Shown: positions 32,181-41,477 of the stretch, piece by piece
Numbering within the stretch: the stretch's first letter is position 1
How the letters are laid out: the number at the start of each line of letters is the position of its first letter
Assembly (NCBI RefSeq): GCF_014256275.1
Contig: NZ_JACCFE010000002.1
Coordinates: forward strand, 558,001-622,000
DNA: 64,000 nt
Reading direction: 5' to 3'
From: Rhodococcus sp. 4CII
GTDB lineage: Bacteria > Actinomycetota > Actinomycetes > Mycobacteriales > Mycobacteriaceae
Notes under the pieces: model-generated
Database searches by the model: none
Seen by the model: only the letters and a program-made list of their open reading frames with translations
What the model was told of the DNA's origin: nothing
Position numbers and translations under genes: made by a program

Positions 32181-33004
32181 GCGCCAGGGTCGCTCTCGTC
32201 ACCGGCGCGAGCCGCGGCGTCGGGAAAGGCGTGGCGAGGGCGCTGGGCGCAGCCGGCTGGACCGTCTACGTCACCGGACGCGGGCCGCTGACGGAGGACA
32301 GCCCCCTGTCCGTGTCGGCGCAGACGGTGACCGGCGCCGGTGGCACCGGCGTCGCCGTGGCCTGCGATCACCGCGACGACGCCGACGTGCGTGCGCTGTT
32401 CGCCCGCATCTCCGACGAGCAGGCCGGCCGACTCGACCTGCTGGTCAACAACGTGTGGGCAGCCCCCGCGGGATTCGGCGGGTTCAGCACACCGTTCTGG
32501 GAACGGCCCCTCGACGACTGGGATTCGTTGATCGGCGTCGGTCTGCGCGCGCACTACGTCGCGTCCGTGGAGGCGGCGCGCCTGATGGTGCCGCGAAGGT
32601 CCGGGCTGATCGCGAACATCTCGTCGTTCGGGACCCGCGGGCATCTGCACTCGGTGCTCTACGGCATGTCCAAGGCCGGGTTGGACAAGATGGCCAGCGA
32701 CATGGCGGCGGAACTGGCTCCGCACGACGTGCGCGCGGTCTCGCTGTGGCCGGGGATCGTGCGAACGGAGATGATCGCCGCCAGCGGCCTGGAGACCATC
32801 GCGGGATTTCCCGTCGCCGATGCCGAGTCTCCCGAGTTCGTCGGCGAGGTGATCTGCGCCCTGACAGCGGACCCCACCCTCGCGGAGCGCAGCGGTCACA
32901 CGTTCGTGACGGCGGAGCTGGCCGTCGAATACGGCATCACCGACACGCAGGGCCGCACTCCGCCGTCGCACCGGGGACCGTTCGGCGGCGGTCCCCTGTT
33001 CTGA
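32177..33004 (+). CDS. Short-chain dehydrogenase/reductase
   Basis: This 275-aa SDR has the cofactor motif TGASRGVGKG at the N-terminus, NNVWAAP, the catalytic Ser in ISSFGTRG, and the active-site YGMSK. The length and the altered NNxW motif place it with the plant-type DHRS1-like SDR sub-family. It lies directly behind the NTF2-like gene. The substrate, perhaps a steroid or cyclic alcohol, cannot be inferred. Confidence 0.88.
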   Translation: MSARVALVTGASRGVGKGVARALGAAGWTVYVTGRGPLTEDSPLSVSAQTVTGAGGTGVAVACDHRDDADVRALFARISDEQAGRLDLLVNNVWAAPAGFGGFSTPFWERPLDDWDSLIGVGLRAHYVASVEAARLMVPRRSGLIANISSFGTRGHLHSVLYGMSKAGLDKMASDMAAELAPHDVRAVSLWPGIVRTEMIAASGLETIAGFPVADAESPEFVGEVICALTADPTLAERSGHTFVTAELAVEYGITDTQGRTPPSHRGPFGGGPLF

Positions 33005-33014
33005 GCCGTCGCCG

Positions 33015-33863
33015 TCAGTTCACGTCGCGTCGGCGGACGAGCCAGACCGTGCCCACCGCGAATACGGCGACGTAACCGCCCAGGACGAGGACCGACGTGC
33101 TGCCGTCGAGGATGTTCAGGACTCCGGGGGTGGTGTCGCCGCCGAAGTCGCGAAGGGATCCGGCCAGCGAGCCCGCGGCGGTGCCGGGGAGAAAGTCTGT
33201 CACTACCGACACGGGGTCGAGGAGGGCGGCAACTCCGCGGAGCAGGTTTTCGACCACGAGCACCCACACGAGGCCGAGACCGACGGACAACGCAGGCCCC
33301 CGCGCGAGAGCGCCGACGAGGACCCCGGCCACGGTCCACATGGCGAGAATGAGCATCCCGGAAGCGAGCGCCTTCAGCATGGCCGCCGCCGGAGGCAGAC
33401 TCGGCGACTCCGACTCGACCGCGGCGATGACGCTCGCCACCCCGAGATCGACGACCGCCACCGTGACGACCAGCCCGACCACCACGGTCAGCAGAGCGAG
33501 CAGGGTTCCGGTGAGCGCGGCCGATCGTGGAGGCCCCTGGGTGAACACGGTCTTCCACGTCCCCCAGCCGTAGCCGCTGCCGAGGGTGAGGGCGCCGAGG
33601 ATGAGCATCAGCGCGCCCCCGAACATGGCCATGCCCTGGGTGAACACCTGGGGCACCGCCGAGGGCAGCATCTGCGCGAGCAGCACGTCCGGCGGCGCGG
33701 ACGACGCTATGTCGGTGGTGCCGCCCGTCTCGAGGGTGATGTAGTTGAAGAGGTAGACGAAGACCAGGTTCAGCACGATCCAGGCGGCGAGCAGCACCCA
33801 CATCGACGGCCATTTCCACAGTCGGAGAAGCTCGGCTCGGGTGCCGGCGATCACTGCATTCAT
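33015..33863 (-). CDS. ABC-2 type transporter permease
   Basis: This 282-aa membrane protein has a hydrophobic N-terminal segment (MWVLLAAWIVLNLVFVYLFNYI), then five more predicted membrane helices spread along the chain, consistent with an ABC-2 exporter half-transporter. Its ATG overlaps the ATPase gene stop by 4 nt (ATGA). A very long frame in the same phase upstream is not coding. Together with the ATPase and the adjacent two-component system it forms a bacitracin- or drug-type sensing and export module; the substrate is not evident. Confidence 0.85.
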   Translation of the reverse strand: MNAVIAGTRAELLRLWKWPSMWVLLAAWIVLNLVFVYLFNYITLETGGTTDIASSAPPDVLLAQMLPSAVPQVFTQGMAMFGGALMLILGALTLGSGYGWGTWKTVFTQGPPRSAALTGTLLALLTVVVGLVVTVAVVDLGVASVIAAVESESPSLPPAAAMLKALASGMLILAMWTVAGVLVGALARGPALSVGLGLVWVLVVENLLRGVAALLDPVSVVTDFLPGTAAGSLAGSLRDFGGDTTPGVLNILDGSTSVLVLGGYVAVFAVGTVWLVRRRDVN

Positions 33864-34798
33864 GACACTTTCCTCGAATCGTTGCTTGCCGTGCGGTCGC
33901 CGTGACCGCCATCCGACGTCATCGCGAAGAAGACGTCCTCGAGCGATCGCTCCCGCCGGGACAGTTCGTGCACGTCGATTCCCGCGTCGACCAGAACACG
34001 GGCCACCTTCGGTGCCAGGTCCGGCGACACTGCGAGGGCGAGGGCGTCGCCCGCCGTGTCGACGACGTCCCGTCCCAGCAGTTCCGCGAGCACCGTCGCG
34101 GCGCGCTCCTGCGGATCGGCGCGCACAAGCAGGCTGGTGCCGCCGCGCAGTTCGGCCACGGTGGATTCCGCGATCAGCTCCCCGCGCGCGATCACCCCGA
34201 CGCGATCGCAGATCTCCTGGACCTCGCTGAGCATGTGACTGGAGAGCATCACGGAATGCCCGGAGTCCGCGAGTTCGACTATCAGTTCCCGCATCTCGGC
34301 CATGCCGGCCGGGTCGAGCCCGTTGGTGGGTTCGTCGAGAAGCAGCAGATCGGGTTCGCCGAGGAGTGCGGCCGCGACACCGAGCCGCTGCTTCATCCCG
34401 AGTGAGTAGGTGCGAAAACGGTCCTGTCCCCGATCGCGCAGCCCGACCCGCTGCAGCGCGGACTCCACCGCGTCGTCCGGCAACCGGCGGTACCTGCTCA
34501 GCACCCGCAGGTTGTCGCGACCGGACAAGTAGGGGAAGAAGCCGGGTCCTTCGATCAGCACACCGGTGCGCGCCGCGACCGCGTGGTTGCCGGGTGCATG
34601 CCCGAAGAGCGTCGCCGTGCCTGAACTCGGCCGGACCAGGCCGGTGAGCATGCGCAGGGTAGTGGTCTTGCCCGCACCGTTCGGTCCGAGGAACCCGTAC
34701 ACCTCCCCTGCCCGCACGGTCAGGCTGACGGCATCGACCGCCGTGTGTTCGCCGTAGCGTTTGGTCAGCCTGTCGGTGACCACGATGTCGGAAGTCAT
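33860..34798 (-). CDS. ABC transporter ATP-binding protein
   Basis: This 312-aa ATPase has Walker A GPNGAGKTT (38-46), the Q-loop region, the signature YSLGMKQRLGVA and Walker B LLLLDEPTNGLD. The C-terminal 80 residues resemble the extra domain of DrrA/CcmA-type drug exporters. It is translationally coupled to the permease and lies divergent from the histidine kinase. The pair would form a drug or antimicrobial exporter. Confidence 0.9.
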   Translation of the reverse strand: MTSDIVVTDRLTKRYGEHTAVDAVSLTVRAGEVYGFLGPNGAGKTTTLRMLTGLVRPSSGTATLFGHAPGNHAVAARTGVLIEGPGFFPYLSGRDNLRVLSRYRRLPDDAVESALQRVGLRDRGQDRFRTYSLGMKQRLGVAAALLGEPDLLLLDEPTNGLDPAGMAEMRELIVELADSGHSVMLSSHMLSEVQEICDRVGVIARGELIAESTVAELRGGTSLLVRADPQERAATVLAELLGRDVVDTAGDALALAVSPDLAPKVARVLVDAGIDVHELSRRERSLEDVFFAMTSDGGHGDRTASNDSRKVS

Positions 34799-34904
34799 GC
34801 CTCCAGCGTCGACTCGGCGCGAGCCGCGCGCATCGGCCTGCGCGCGTCTCCTCGGGTACGTGTCGCGGACGATGACAGGTTCGCGGAATCGGGTCTACGT
34901 TCGG

Positions 34905-36089
34905 GTGGTGCGCACTGACCGGAGGGACACGTCGATCGCCCCGCGAGACCTCCTGATCGCCCTGGGCGTCGCGATCGTGCAGGTCGGCGGCAGTATCGGC
35001 GCGAACCACAACCAGTCGTGGGCGGAGCCGCTGGACGCCGCGGCCTTCGTGTTGCTGGTATGCGGCCCCCTCGCGCTGGTCTTCCGGCGACTGCGTCCTG
35101 TCACGGTCCTGCTCGTCGTCCTGACCGTCACTGTCCTCTACGTCGCGCGGGGCTACGGGTACGGCCCGGTGTTCATGTCGCTCGTCGTCGCGTTCCTCGG
35201 CGCCGCGACGGCCGGGTCGAGGTGGCTCACCTATCCGGTTCTCGCCATCGGCTACGTCGTGATCGTCTTCGCCGTGCCCGCCGTGTCGTCCGCCGAGTCG
35301 GTGTCGGTACCCGCCCTCACCGGCATCGCCGCGTGGATGCTGGTGCTCCTCGCCGTCGCCGAGATCATCCGTCAGCGCCGCGGGACGCTCGACGCCCGCC
35401 GGCAACGCGCCGAGGCGGCGCAACGCAGCACCCTCGACGAACAGCGTCGACGCGCCAGCGAGGAGCGGCTCGCGATCGCCCGCGAACTGCACGATGTTCT
35501 GGCACACAGCCTTTCCCTGATCAACGTGCAGGCGTCGGTCGCGCTCGAGCTGTGGGACAGCAGACCCGAACAGTCGCAGGAGGCGCTGTCCGCGATCAAG
35601 GTCGCCAGCCGCGACGCGATCGGCGACGTTCACGCGCTGCTGGCGTCGCTGCGGGGCGGCGAGGACAGCCCGCCCGTCGCGCCTACCGCCGGAATCGGAG
35701 ACCTGGACGGTGTGGTCGAGCGTGCCCGTGCCGCCGGTCTCACCGTGACGACCGTCGTCGACGGCGCACCGAGGCCGCTGCCGACCGTGGTCGACGTGGC
35801 TGCGGCGCGAATCGTGCAGGAGTCGCTGACCAATGTGGCCCGCCATTCCGGGGGCTCGTCGGCCGACGTGACGGTGTCGTACACGCCCACCTCCGTCCGC
35901 ATTCGGATCGACGACGACGGCCGCGGCCCCGCCGGCACGTCGACCGGTGGCGGCGGAAACGGCATCCCCGGGATGCGGGAGCGCGCACGCGCTCTGGGTG
36001 GTGAGCTGGCCGCCGGAAGTGGGCCGGGCGGCGGCTTCCGGGTCCAGGCGACGCTCCCCTTCGCCGCTGGCACGGCGAGCCGGGCATGA
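34905..36089 (+). CDS. NarL-type sensor histidine kinase (HisKA_3)
   Basis: This 394-aa kinase has about five N-terminal membrane helices (residues 10-150), a short coiled linker, then the HisKA_3 dimerisation domain with His196 in ELHDVLAHSLSLI as the phosphoacceptor. The HATPase domain shows the N-box at ARIVQESLTNVARHS and the G-box at IDDDGRGP and GNGIPGMRERA. The start is uncertain (GTG at 34905 or 34908; ATG 34872). The stop overlaps the response regulator start (ATGA). It is divergent from the ABC exporter, typical of a sensor that regulates its own transporter. Confidence 0.88.
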   Translation: MVRTDRRDTSIAPRDLLIALGVAIVQVGGSIGANHNQSWAEPLDAAAFVLLVCGPLALVFRRLRPVTVLLVVLTVTVLYVARGYGYGPVFMSLVVAFLGAATAGSRWLTYPVLAIGYVVIVFAVPAVSSAESVSVPALTGIAAWMLVLLAVAEIIRQRRGTLDARRQRAEAAQRSTLDEQRRRASEERLAIARELHDVLAHSLSLINVQASVALELWDSRPEQSQEALSAIKVASRDAIGDVHALLASLRGGEDSPPVAPTAGIGDLDGVVERARAAGLTVTTVVDGAPRPLPTVVDVAAARIVQESLTNVARHSGGSSADVTVSYTPTSVRIRIDDDGRGPAGTSTGGGGNGIPGMRERARALGGELAAGSGPGGGFRVQATLPFAAGTASRA

Positions 36090-36754
36090 CTATTCGTGTG
36101 CTCGTCGCCGACGACCAGGCCCTGGTGCGGGCGGGGTTCGCCGCCCTGCTCGACGCCCAGGCCGACATCACCGTCGCCGGTCAGGCCGCGAACGGTGAAG
36201 AGGCGGTGAGCCTGACGCGATCGCTGGTCCCCGACGTGGTTCTCATGGACATCCGGATGCCGGTGCTCGACGGGTTGGAGGCGACCCGGCGCATCGCCGC
36301 CGATCCCGCGCTGTCCGGCGTGCGGGTGGTGGTGCTCACCACGTTCGAAGTGGACGAGTACGTCTTCGAGGCGATGCGCGCGGGGGCGACGGGTTTCCTC
36401 GTCAAGCACACCGAACCCGCGGAACTGGTGCGGGCGGTCCGTGTGGTGGCCGACGGCGACGCCCTGCTGTCACCGTCGGTGACTCGGAAGCTGGTCGCGG
36501 AGTTCGCGACCCACGCCAAACCGCCGCCGCGCACCAGCCGCCTCGACGACCTGACCGAGCGCGAACGCGAGGTGATGACGTTGATTGCGGAGGGACTCAC
36601 CAACGCCGAGATCGGCTCGCGGCTGTTCCTCAGCCCGGCCACCGCCCGCACCCACGTCAGCCGGATCCTGGTGAAACTCGGCGCCCGGGACCGCACCCAA
36701 CTGGTGGTTCTGGCGTACGAGTGGGGGCTGGTCCGGCCGGGCTGGCAGGACTGA
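36086..36754 (+). CDS. LuxR/NarL-family response regulator
   Basis: This 222-aa regulator has a receiver domain with phosphoacceptor Asp55 (VVLMDIRMPVLDG), Thr and Lys in VVVLTTFEVDEY and GFLVKHT, and a C-terminal LuxR helix-turn-helix (LTEREREVMTLIAEGLTNAEIGSRLFLSPATARTHVSRILVKLGARDR). It is coupled to the kinase gene by a 4-nt overlap. The likely target is the divergent ABC exporter. Confidence 0.92.
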   Translation: MTIRVLVADDQALVRAGFAALLDAQADITVAGQAANGEEAVSLTRSLVPDVVLMDIRMPVLDGLEATRRIAADPALSGVRVVVLTTFEVDEYVFEAMRAGATGFLVKHTEPAELVRAVRVVADGDALLSPSVTRKLVAEFATHAKPPPRTSRLDDLTEREREVMTLIAEGLTNAEIGSRLFLSPATARTHVSRILVKLGARDRTQLVVLAYEWGLVRPGWQD

Positions 36755-36760
36755 CTCGCC

Positions 36761-37450
36761 GTGGTGGCCACGCCGCCGCGAGCCGGCACCGCAGAAGTCG
36801 GCAGCATCCAGCGAATCGAGGACCAGGGCTATTCGAGCGTCCTGGTCCCCGACACGCTGTGGACCGTCGCGCCGTTCCCGGCGCTCGCCGCGGCGAGTGC
36901 GGTCACCACGACGCTCCGGTTGCGCGGCTGGGTGCTCGCCGCGCCCCTGCGCGGCCGGACCGTGCTCGTCCGCGAGGTGAAAGCCCTGCATGTGTTGTCG
37001 GACGTCCGCTTCGAACTCGGAATCGGGGTGGGCCTCCCGGACCTGCCCGTGGTCGTGGCGGCGAGCGGGCCTGGCATGCTCGCAACGGCCGGACGAGTGG
37101 CCGATCGCAGCTCGCCGGCACCGGGTCCGCCGGCCACCGAGAATGACCTCGCCGATTCTCCTGCGCGCGTTCGTTCTTCGACCGATCGCCCGATTCGACT
37201 CACCCAGTCGTTGGTTGGATTCGGCGAACACCTGCCGGCCTGGTACACGCGCTCGGGTATCGACTCGGCTCGGCTGGTCGAGGCGGGCGCCGTGGGATTT
37301 CCCGACGGCGACGCCGACCAGGTCGCGCAGGTACTGGTCGACCGAAGCCGGCGGCACGTGATCGACGAGTACACCGTTCCCGGCGAGCTCTCCGATGCAT
37401 TCATCCCGATCCTCGAAACGTTCGAGGGCCCGGACCTGACGGCCCGGGCC
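36761..37450 (+). pseudogene. Internally deleted luciferase-like (F420/FMN) monooxygenase remnant
   Basis: The N-terminal third reads IEDQGYSSVLVPDTLW, FPALAAASAVTTTLRLRGWVLA and LSDVRFELGIGVG, the standard start of a luciferase-like TIM-barrel oxidoreductase of the F420-dependent TIGR03621 type. The next ELGxGxG-LP-LPVVVAAS jumps directly to the ASGPGMLATAGRVAD cofactor region, so about 80 residues are missing. The frame has no stop at the usual C-terminus (around 37430) and runs on to 37693 over the convergent MFS gene. A bidirectional terminator sits at 37423. It is best read as a broken gene. Confidence 0.65.
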
Positions 37451-37454
37451 CTCG
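37423..37454. terminator. Hairpin between the monooxygenase remnant and the MFS gene
   Basis: CGAGGGCCCGG (37423-37433) pairs perfectly with CCGGGCCCTCG (37444-37454) around a 10-nt loop. It lies 11 nt from the MFS stop and in the expected 3' end of the monooxygenase, so it probably serves both. Confidence 0.75.
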
Positions 37455-37464
37455 ATCCGACAGG

Positions 37465-38907
37465 TCACGTCGACGCCAGTACCGCCTTGGACCGTCCCGG
37501 CATGAGGGCAGCGGCGACGACCGCGACCGCCACGAATCCGGCCCCCACGTACAGCGCGGGTGCGAGAGCGTCGATGTATCCGGTGGGGGTCAGGCTGCCG
37601 CCCGCCCCGAGGAACACGGCGGTCAGGAGCGCGATCCCGAGCGCGACGCCGATCTCGCGGAGTGTCGCGTTGGTCGAACTGGCGGTGCCGTGATCGGCCT
37701 CGGGCATGTCGGCGAGGACGGCGGTCGCGTTGGGCGCGAACGTCAGCCCCATCCCGGCGCCTGCCATCACGAACGCGGGAATCATGCTGCCGTACGTGGC
37801 GCCGGGGACGATGAGTGACGCCATCCAGAGCAGCGACAACCCCTGCAGAACCAGTCCGGCGACGAGGAGTGTCCGGACTCCCAGCCGCGGCGCGAGCAGT
37901 CCCGCGATCGGCGCCACCAGCATGGGGGCGGCCGTCCACGGCAGCGTCCGCAGACCGGCCTCGAACGGCGAGTACCCCATCACGATCTGCAGGTACTGCG
38001 ACAGGAGGAAGACGGCGCCCATCATTCCGAGGGTGAACGTCAGTCCGATGACGTTGGCCAGGGCGAACTGACGCGACCGGAACAGTCGCAGCGGCATCAC
38101 GGGGAAGGGTGTGCGCAACTCGCGCACCACGAACGCCGCGAGCAACACCACCGAGGCGACGAGTGCACCGAGCACTGTGGCGCTGGTCCAACCGTCGTCG
38201 TTGCCGTGCACGATGCCCCAGACTCCGACGAAGACGGCGGCTCCGGCGAGGACGACGCCGAGCGGATCCAGCGGCTGACGCTTCCCCCTCGACTCACCGA
38301 GTGCGTAGAGCGCCAACGGGATCGCGACCGCCGCGACGGGAACGTTGATCCAGAACACGGCCTGCCACGACACCCCGTCGACGACGGCGCCGCCGACCAC
38401 CGGTCCGAGGGCGACGCCCAGTCCCGAGACGCCGCCCCAGACCCCGATGGCGAGCGCGCGCTTGGTGAGCGGCACGGCACCGGCGAGGAGGGTGAGGGAG
38501 AGCGGCATGATCGCGGCCGCGCCGACGCCCTGGACGGCCCGCGCGGCGATGAGCATCCCGGAGGTCGTCGAGAGTGCCGACGCGATCGAAGCCAGCGCGA
38601 AAAGCACTATTCCCCAAAGGAATACGCGGCGACGTCCGAGCCGGTCACCCAGCGCGGAGAGGGTGAGCATCAACGTCGCGAAGGCGAGTGTGTAGGCGTT
38701 CATGAACCACTGCAGCTGCCCCACCGACGCACCGAGGTCGCGCTGGATGACGGGCAGGGCGCTGGTCATCACCAGGTTGTCGAGTGTGGCCATGAACATC
38801 GGTATCGAGGCGGCGACGATCGCGAGCCAGACCGGGACGACCCGGCTGCGTCCTCGCCGCGAGGGCGGCGCCGATTCGTGTTCCAGGCGTTCGGAGAGTG
38901 TCGTCAT
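37465..38907 (-). CDS. MFS transporter, DHA2 (EmrB/QacA) type
   Basis: This 480-aa transporter has 14 hydrophobic segments. The DHA2 hallmarks are the opening ATLDNLVMTSALPVIQRDLGAS, the antiporter motif C-like GPVVGGAVVDGVSW, and motif A at GDRLGRRRVF. It exports drugs or metabolites by proton antiport. It is divergent from a TetR regulator across an intergenic region with an inverted repeat, suggesting that a substrate of the pump induces it. It ends 11 nt from the terminator shared with the monooxygenase remnant. Confidence 0.93.
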   Translation of the reverse strand: MTTLSERLEHESAPPSRRGRSRVVPVWLAIVAASIPMFMATLDNLVMTSALPVIQRDLGASVGQLQWFMNAYTLAFATLMLTLSALGDRLGRRRVFLWGIVLFALASIASALSTTSGMLIAARAVQGVGAAAIMPLSLTLLAGAVPLTKRALAIGVWGGVSGLGVALGPVVGGAVVDGVSWQAVFWINVPVAAVAIPLALYALGESRGKRQPLDPLGVVLAGAAVFVGVWGIVHGNDDGWTSATVLGALVASVVLLAAFVVRELRTPFPVMPLRLFRSRQFALANVIGLTFTLGMMGAVFLLSQYLQIVMGYSPFEAGLRTLPWTAAPMLVAPIAGLLAPRLGVRTLLVAGLVLQGLSLLWMASLIVPGATYGSMIPAFVMAGAGMGLTFAPNATAVLADMPEADHGTASSTNATLREIGVALGIALLTAVFLGAGGSLTPTGYIDALAPALYVGAGFVAVAVVAAALMPGRSKAVLAST

Positions 38908-38970
38908 GACGGGTCCTCATATCCGAGTCGTGGGTGTGGGCACTCACGGGAAGCATTGTAAGCATCAGAT

Positions 38971-38997
38971 GATTACTTATTTCGAAGACTAGTAATC
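38971..38997. promoter_or_regulatory. Putative TetR operator
   Basis: GATTACT (38971-38977) and AGTAATC (38991-38997) are inverted repeats 13 bp apart, between the divergent MFS and TetR genes and close to the TetR start at 39016. TetR regulators bind such dyads. Confidence 0.55.
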
Positions 38998-39015
38998 GAC
39001 TGATAACATGTCAAC

Positions 39016-39615
39016 ATGGCATCGCCCGTGAAACAGACCCGGATGAGCGCGACCGAGCGTCGCGAACTCGTACTGGCGGCCGCGTCCCGCGCGTTCGCCC
39101 GGGACGGCTATCACGGCACCAGCACCGACGCCGTCGCACGCGAGGCGGGGGTGTCCCAGCCCTACGTGGTCCGGATGTTCGGTTCGAAGTCGCGACTGTT
39201 CGCCGACGTCTTCGACCGGGCGATGCGCCGGATCATGGACGCCTTCGAACCCTGCTTCGACGACGTCGCCGCCGACCCGGAGAACGACGAGTCGTGGCTT
39301 CCGCTGGGCATCGCGTACACCGAACTGCTCGAAGACCGCGATCTCCTGCTCGTCATGATGCACGGCTTCACGTCCGGCGCGAACCCGGAGATCGGCGCCC
39401 TGGCGCGCGATTGGATGTCGCGGCTCTACACGCAGATCCGAACGCGCACCGGATGCAGCCCCGAACGGGCCCGCACCTTCATCGCCAACGGAATGCTGCT
39501 CAACACCCTGCTCGCCATGCAGGTACCCGAGCATGCCGGGCAGGATCCGGCGCTCGAGGAACTGGCCGTGTGCGCGTTCGGCAGCACCCTGGACGCGGCG
39601 GCAACCGAGAACTGA
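39016..39615 (+). CDS. TetR-family transcriptional regulator
   Basis: This 199-aa repressor has the TetR_N helix-turn-helix (residues about 10-57: AASRAFARDGYHGTSTDAVAREAGVSQPYVVRMFGSKSRLF) and an all-helical ligand-binding domain. It is divergent from the DHA2 efflux gene with an inverted repeat between them, which makes it the likely local repressor of the pump. The intergenic dyad ends 19 nt before its start codon. Confidence 0.9.
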   Translation: MASPVKQTRMSATERRELVLAAASRAFARDGYHGTSTDAVAREAGVSQPYVVRMFGSKSRLFADVFDRAMRRIMDAFEPCFDDVAADPENDESWLPLGIAYTELLEDRDLLLVMMHGFTSGANPEIGALARDWMSRLYTQIRTRTGCSPERARTFIANGMLLNTLLAMQVPEHAGQDPALEELAVCAFGSTLDAAATEN

Positions 39616-39699
39616 TCGGTGATCGGCGACTTCCGCTCTTGATCTTGCTCATCCGACCGCAGCCGGGGCACGATGGAAGCGTGCGGAAGGGGTGTCGCC

Positions 39700-40320
39700 G
39701 TGGACCGAGCGGTTGAGTCTCGACTGAGCTATTCCGACCGGGAGGGTCACCACCACACCGTGGACCTCTCCCCCACTTCCGCGCGCGTCACGATCGGACG
39801 CTCGCCGGGATCCGACCTGCTCCTGACCGAGGACGACGAGGTCTCCCGGCTGCATGCGGTGCTCGAATGCGTCGGATCGCACTGGACCATCCTCGACGAC
39901 GGACTGTCCCGCAACGGCACCTTCGTCAACGGCGAGCGGCTCGCGGGGCGTCGGCGACTCCGGCAGGGCGACAGCATCCGGATCGGCGGCACCAAGATCC
40001 GGTACCTGGAATTCGGCGGCGCACTGGACGAGGCCACCCGGATGGGTAGCGACATGCCCGACGTCCGATCGCTCACCGACACCCAGCGGGCGGTCCTCAC
40101 GGCGCTGTGCCGGCCGTACAAGCACGGCGCCGCCTTCGCGAATCCCGCCTCGAATCAGCAGATCGCCCAGGAACTGTTCCTCAGCGTCGACGCGATCAAG
40201 ACCCACCTGCGCGCGTTGTTCGCGAAGTTCGGCGTCGGCGATCTCCCCCAGAATCAGAAGCGGGTCAGCCTGGCCGAACGGGCCATGCGCAGCGGCATCA
40301 TCAACGAGCGCGACCTCTGA
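39700..40320 (+). CDS. FHA-domain protein with C-terminal HTH-like domain
   Basis: This 206-aa protein combines an N-terminal forkhead-associated domain (about residues 20-95: ARVTIGRSPGSDLLL, EVSRLHAVLE, NGTFVNGERL) with a C-terminal segment (about 120-200: LTDTQRAVLTALCRP, NQQIAQELFLSVDAIKTHLRALFAKFGV) that resembles a LuxR-type helix-turn-helix. FHA domains bind phosphothreonine, so a protein that could respond to a Ser/Thr kinase and bind DNA is suggested. The GTG at 39700 has GGAAGGGG 7 nt upstream; an ATG at 39673 is the alternative. Confidence 0.82.
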   Translation: MDRAVESRLSYSDREGHHHTVDLSPTSARVTIGRSPGSDLLLTEDDEVSRLHAVLECVGSHWTILDDGLSRNGTFVNGERLAGRRRLRQGDSIRIGGTKIRYLEFGGALDEATRMGSDMPDVRSLTDTQRAVLTALCRPYKHGAAFANPASNQQIAQELFLSVDAIKTHLRALFAKFGVGDLPQNQKRVSLAERAMRSGIINERDL

Positions 40321-41283
40321 TCAGCTGGCAGCCATCAATTCGCGGTCGAGCGCGGCGGTCTCGCCGTGGGCGATCCGCTCGACCAGGCCGATGATGGCGA
40401 GGGCGACGTCGGCCGCACGCTCGAGGATCACCGAGTGCCCAGCCCCGTCGACGCTCACGAGCTCCGAAGCGGGGAGTTCCGAGGCCATCGCGACCGAATG
40501 CTGGAGCGGGGTGAGCATGTCCACCGAGCCGCACAGGATCAGTGACGGGATGTGAGCCAGCGCGGCGAGGGAATGCCGCTCGTCGAACCCGAGCAGCGAT
40601 TCGAGGAAACTCGACATGGTCACGACGGACGTGGTGTTGGCCATTGCCGCTACCAGCGCCACCAGCCGGGGATCGACGGCCCGGTTGCGGGCGCCTGCCG
40701 CGCGGGCGATGGCCGTGCAGACGGTGCGACCGACCCGCTTCGATCCGTGCACGACCCGGGGCGCGCGGCGGACCGCGGTGCGGAACAGCGACACCGCGGG
40801 ACTGCGCAGGTGACGACCGAGACCGGCCTCGGCGAGGTCGCACGCCGCGGTGGAGATCAGGGCCATGCCCACGATCCGCGAACCGATGGTGTGCGGGTTC
40901 TGCCGGGTGTACGACAGCGCGGTCATCCCACCCATCGAGTGCCCGACGAGGACGACCGGGCCGTGCGGCGCGACGGCGTCGAGCACGGAACCGAGGTCGC
41001 GGCCGAGCTGATCGATTGTATAGGTGGCGGCGGGCGCCTCTCCCGACTCGCCGTGTCCGCGGTGATCGTAGAAGACCATGCGAACGTCGTTGCGCCAGAA
41101 GCGGACCAGCTGTTCGCGCAGCGCCCACCACGACTCCGTGCGCAGGCAGTGACCGTGAACGAACACCACCGTGGTGGCCGCGTCGGGCGAGCCGAACTCG
41201 CGGACCGCGAGCGGGACCCCGTCGTCGGTCCTGACCGTGAGGCGACGGCCTTCGCGCTCGTGTGCAACCGAAGTGTTCGACAT
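40321..41283 (-). CDS. Alpha/beta hydrolase
   Basis: This 320-aa hydrolase has an oxyanion-hole HGHC motif, the nucleophile elbow GHSMGG (nucleophilic Ser), and a late catalytic Asp and His region (LILCGSVDMLTPLQHS and GAGHSVILE). The serine hydrolase family covers lipases, esterases and epoxide hydrolases, so the substrate is open. The ATG at 41283 has CCGAGGAGG just upstream. Its stop abuts the stop of the FHA gene. It resembles rhodococcal lipase-like proteins. Confidence 0.9.
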   Translation of the reverse strand: MSNTSVAHEREGRRLTVRTDDGVPLAVREFGSPDAATTVVFVHGHCLRTESWWALREQLVRFWRNDVRMVFYDHRGHGESGEAPAATYTIDQLGRDLGSVLDAVAPHGPVVLVGHSMGGMTALSYTRQNPHTIGSRIVGMALISTAACDLAEAGLGRHLRSPAVSLFRTAVRRAPRVVHGSKRVGRTVCTAIARAAGARNRAVDPRLVALVAAMANTTSVVTMSSFLESLLGFDERHSLAALAHIPSLILCGSVDMLTPLQHSVAMASELPASELVSVDGAGHSVILERAADVALAIIGLVERIAHGETAALDRELMAAS

Positions 41284-41477
41284 GATGGCCTCCTCGGTTT
41301 CTTCGCTCGCGGCCTGTGATGCGTTACGTTCTTGCACGTCCTCTACTGTGCCGCTCCTCCGCGGCCCCGGACAGGACCCCCAGTGGTGGCCCGTACACCC
41401 TGAGGTGTTGCCGTTCCCACCCCAAGGGTGACTGGACGCGGACACACGGAGAGCTCCCTCGGCGAGGGCGCTCACCC

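Noticed and set aside
33864..35846. A long minus-strand extension of the ABC permease frame
   Set aside because: Passes through the ATPase and kinase genes in a wrong frame; the permease starts at the ATG at 33863 with an ATGA overlap.
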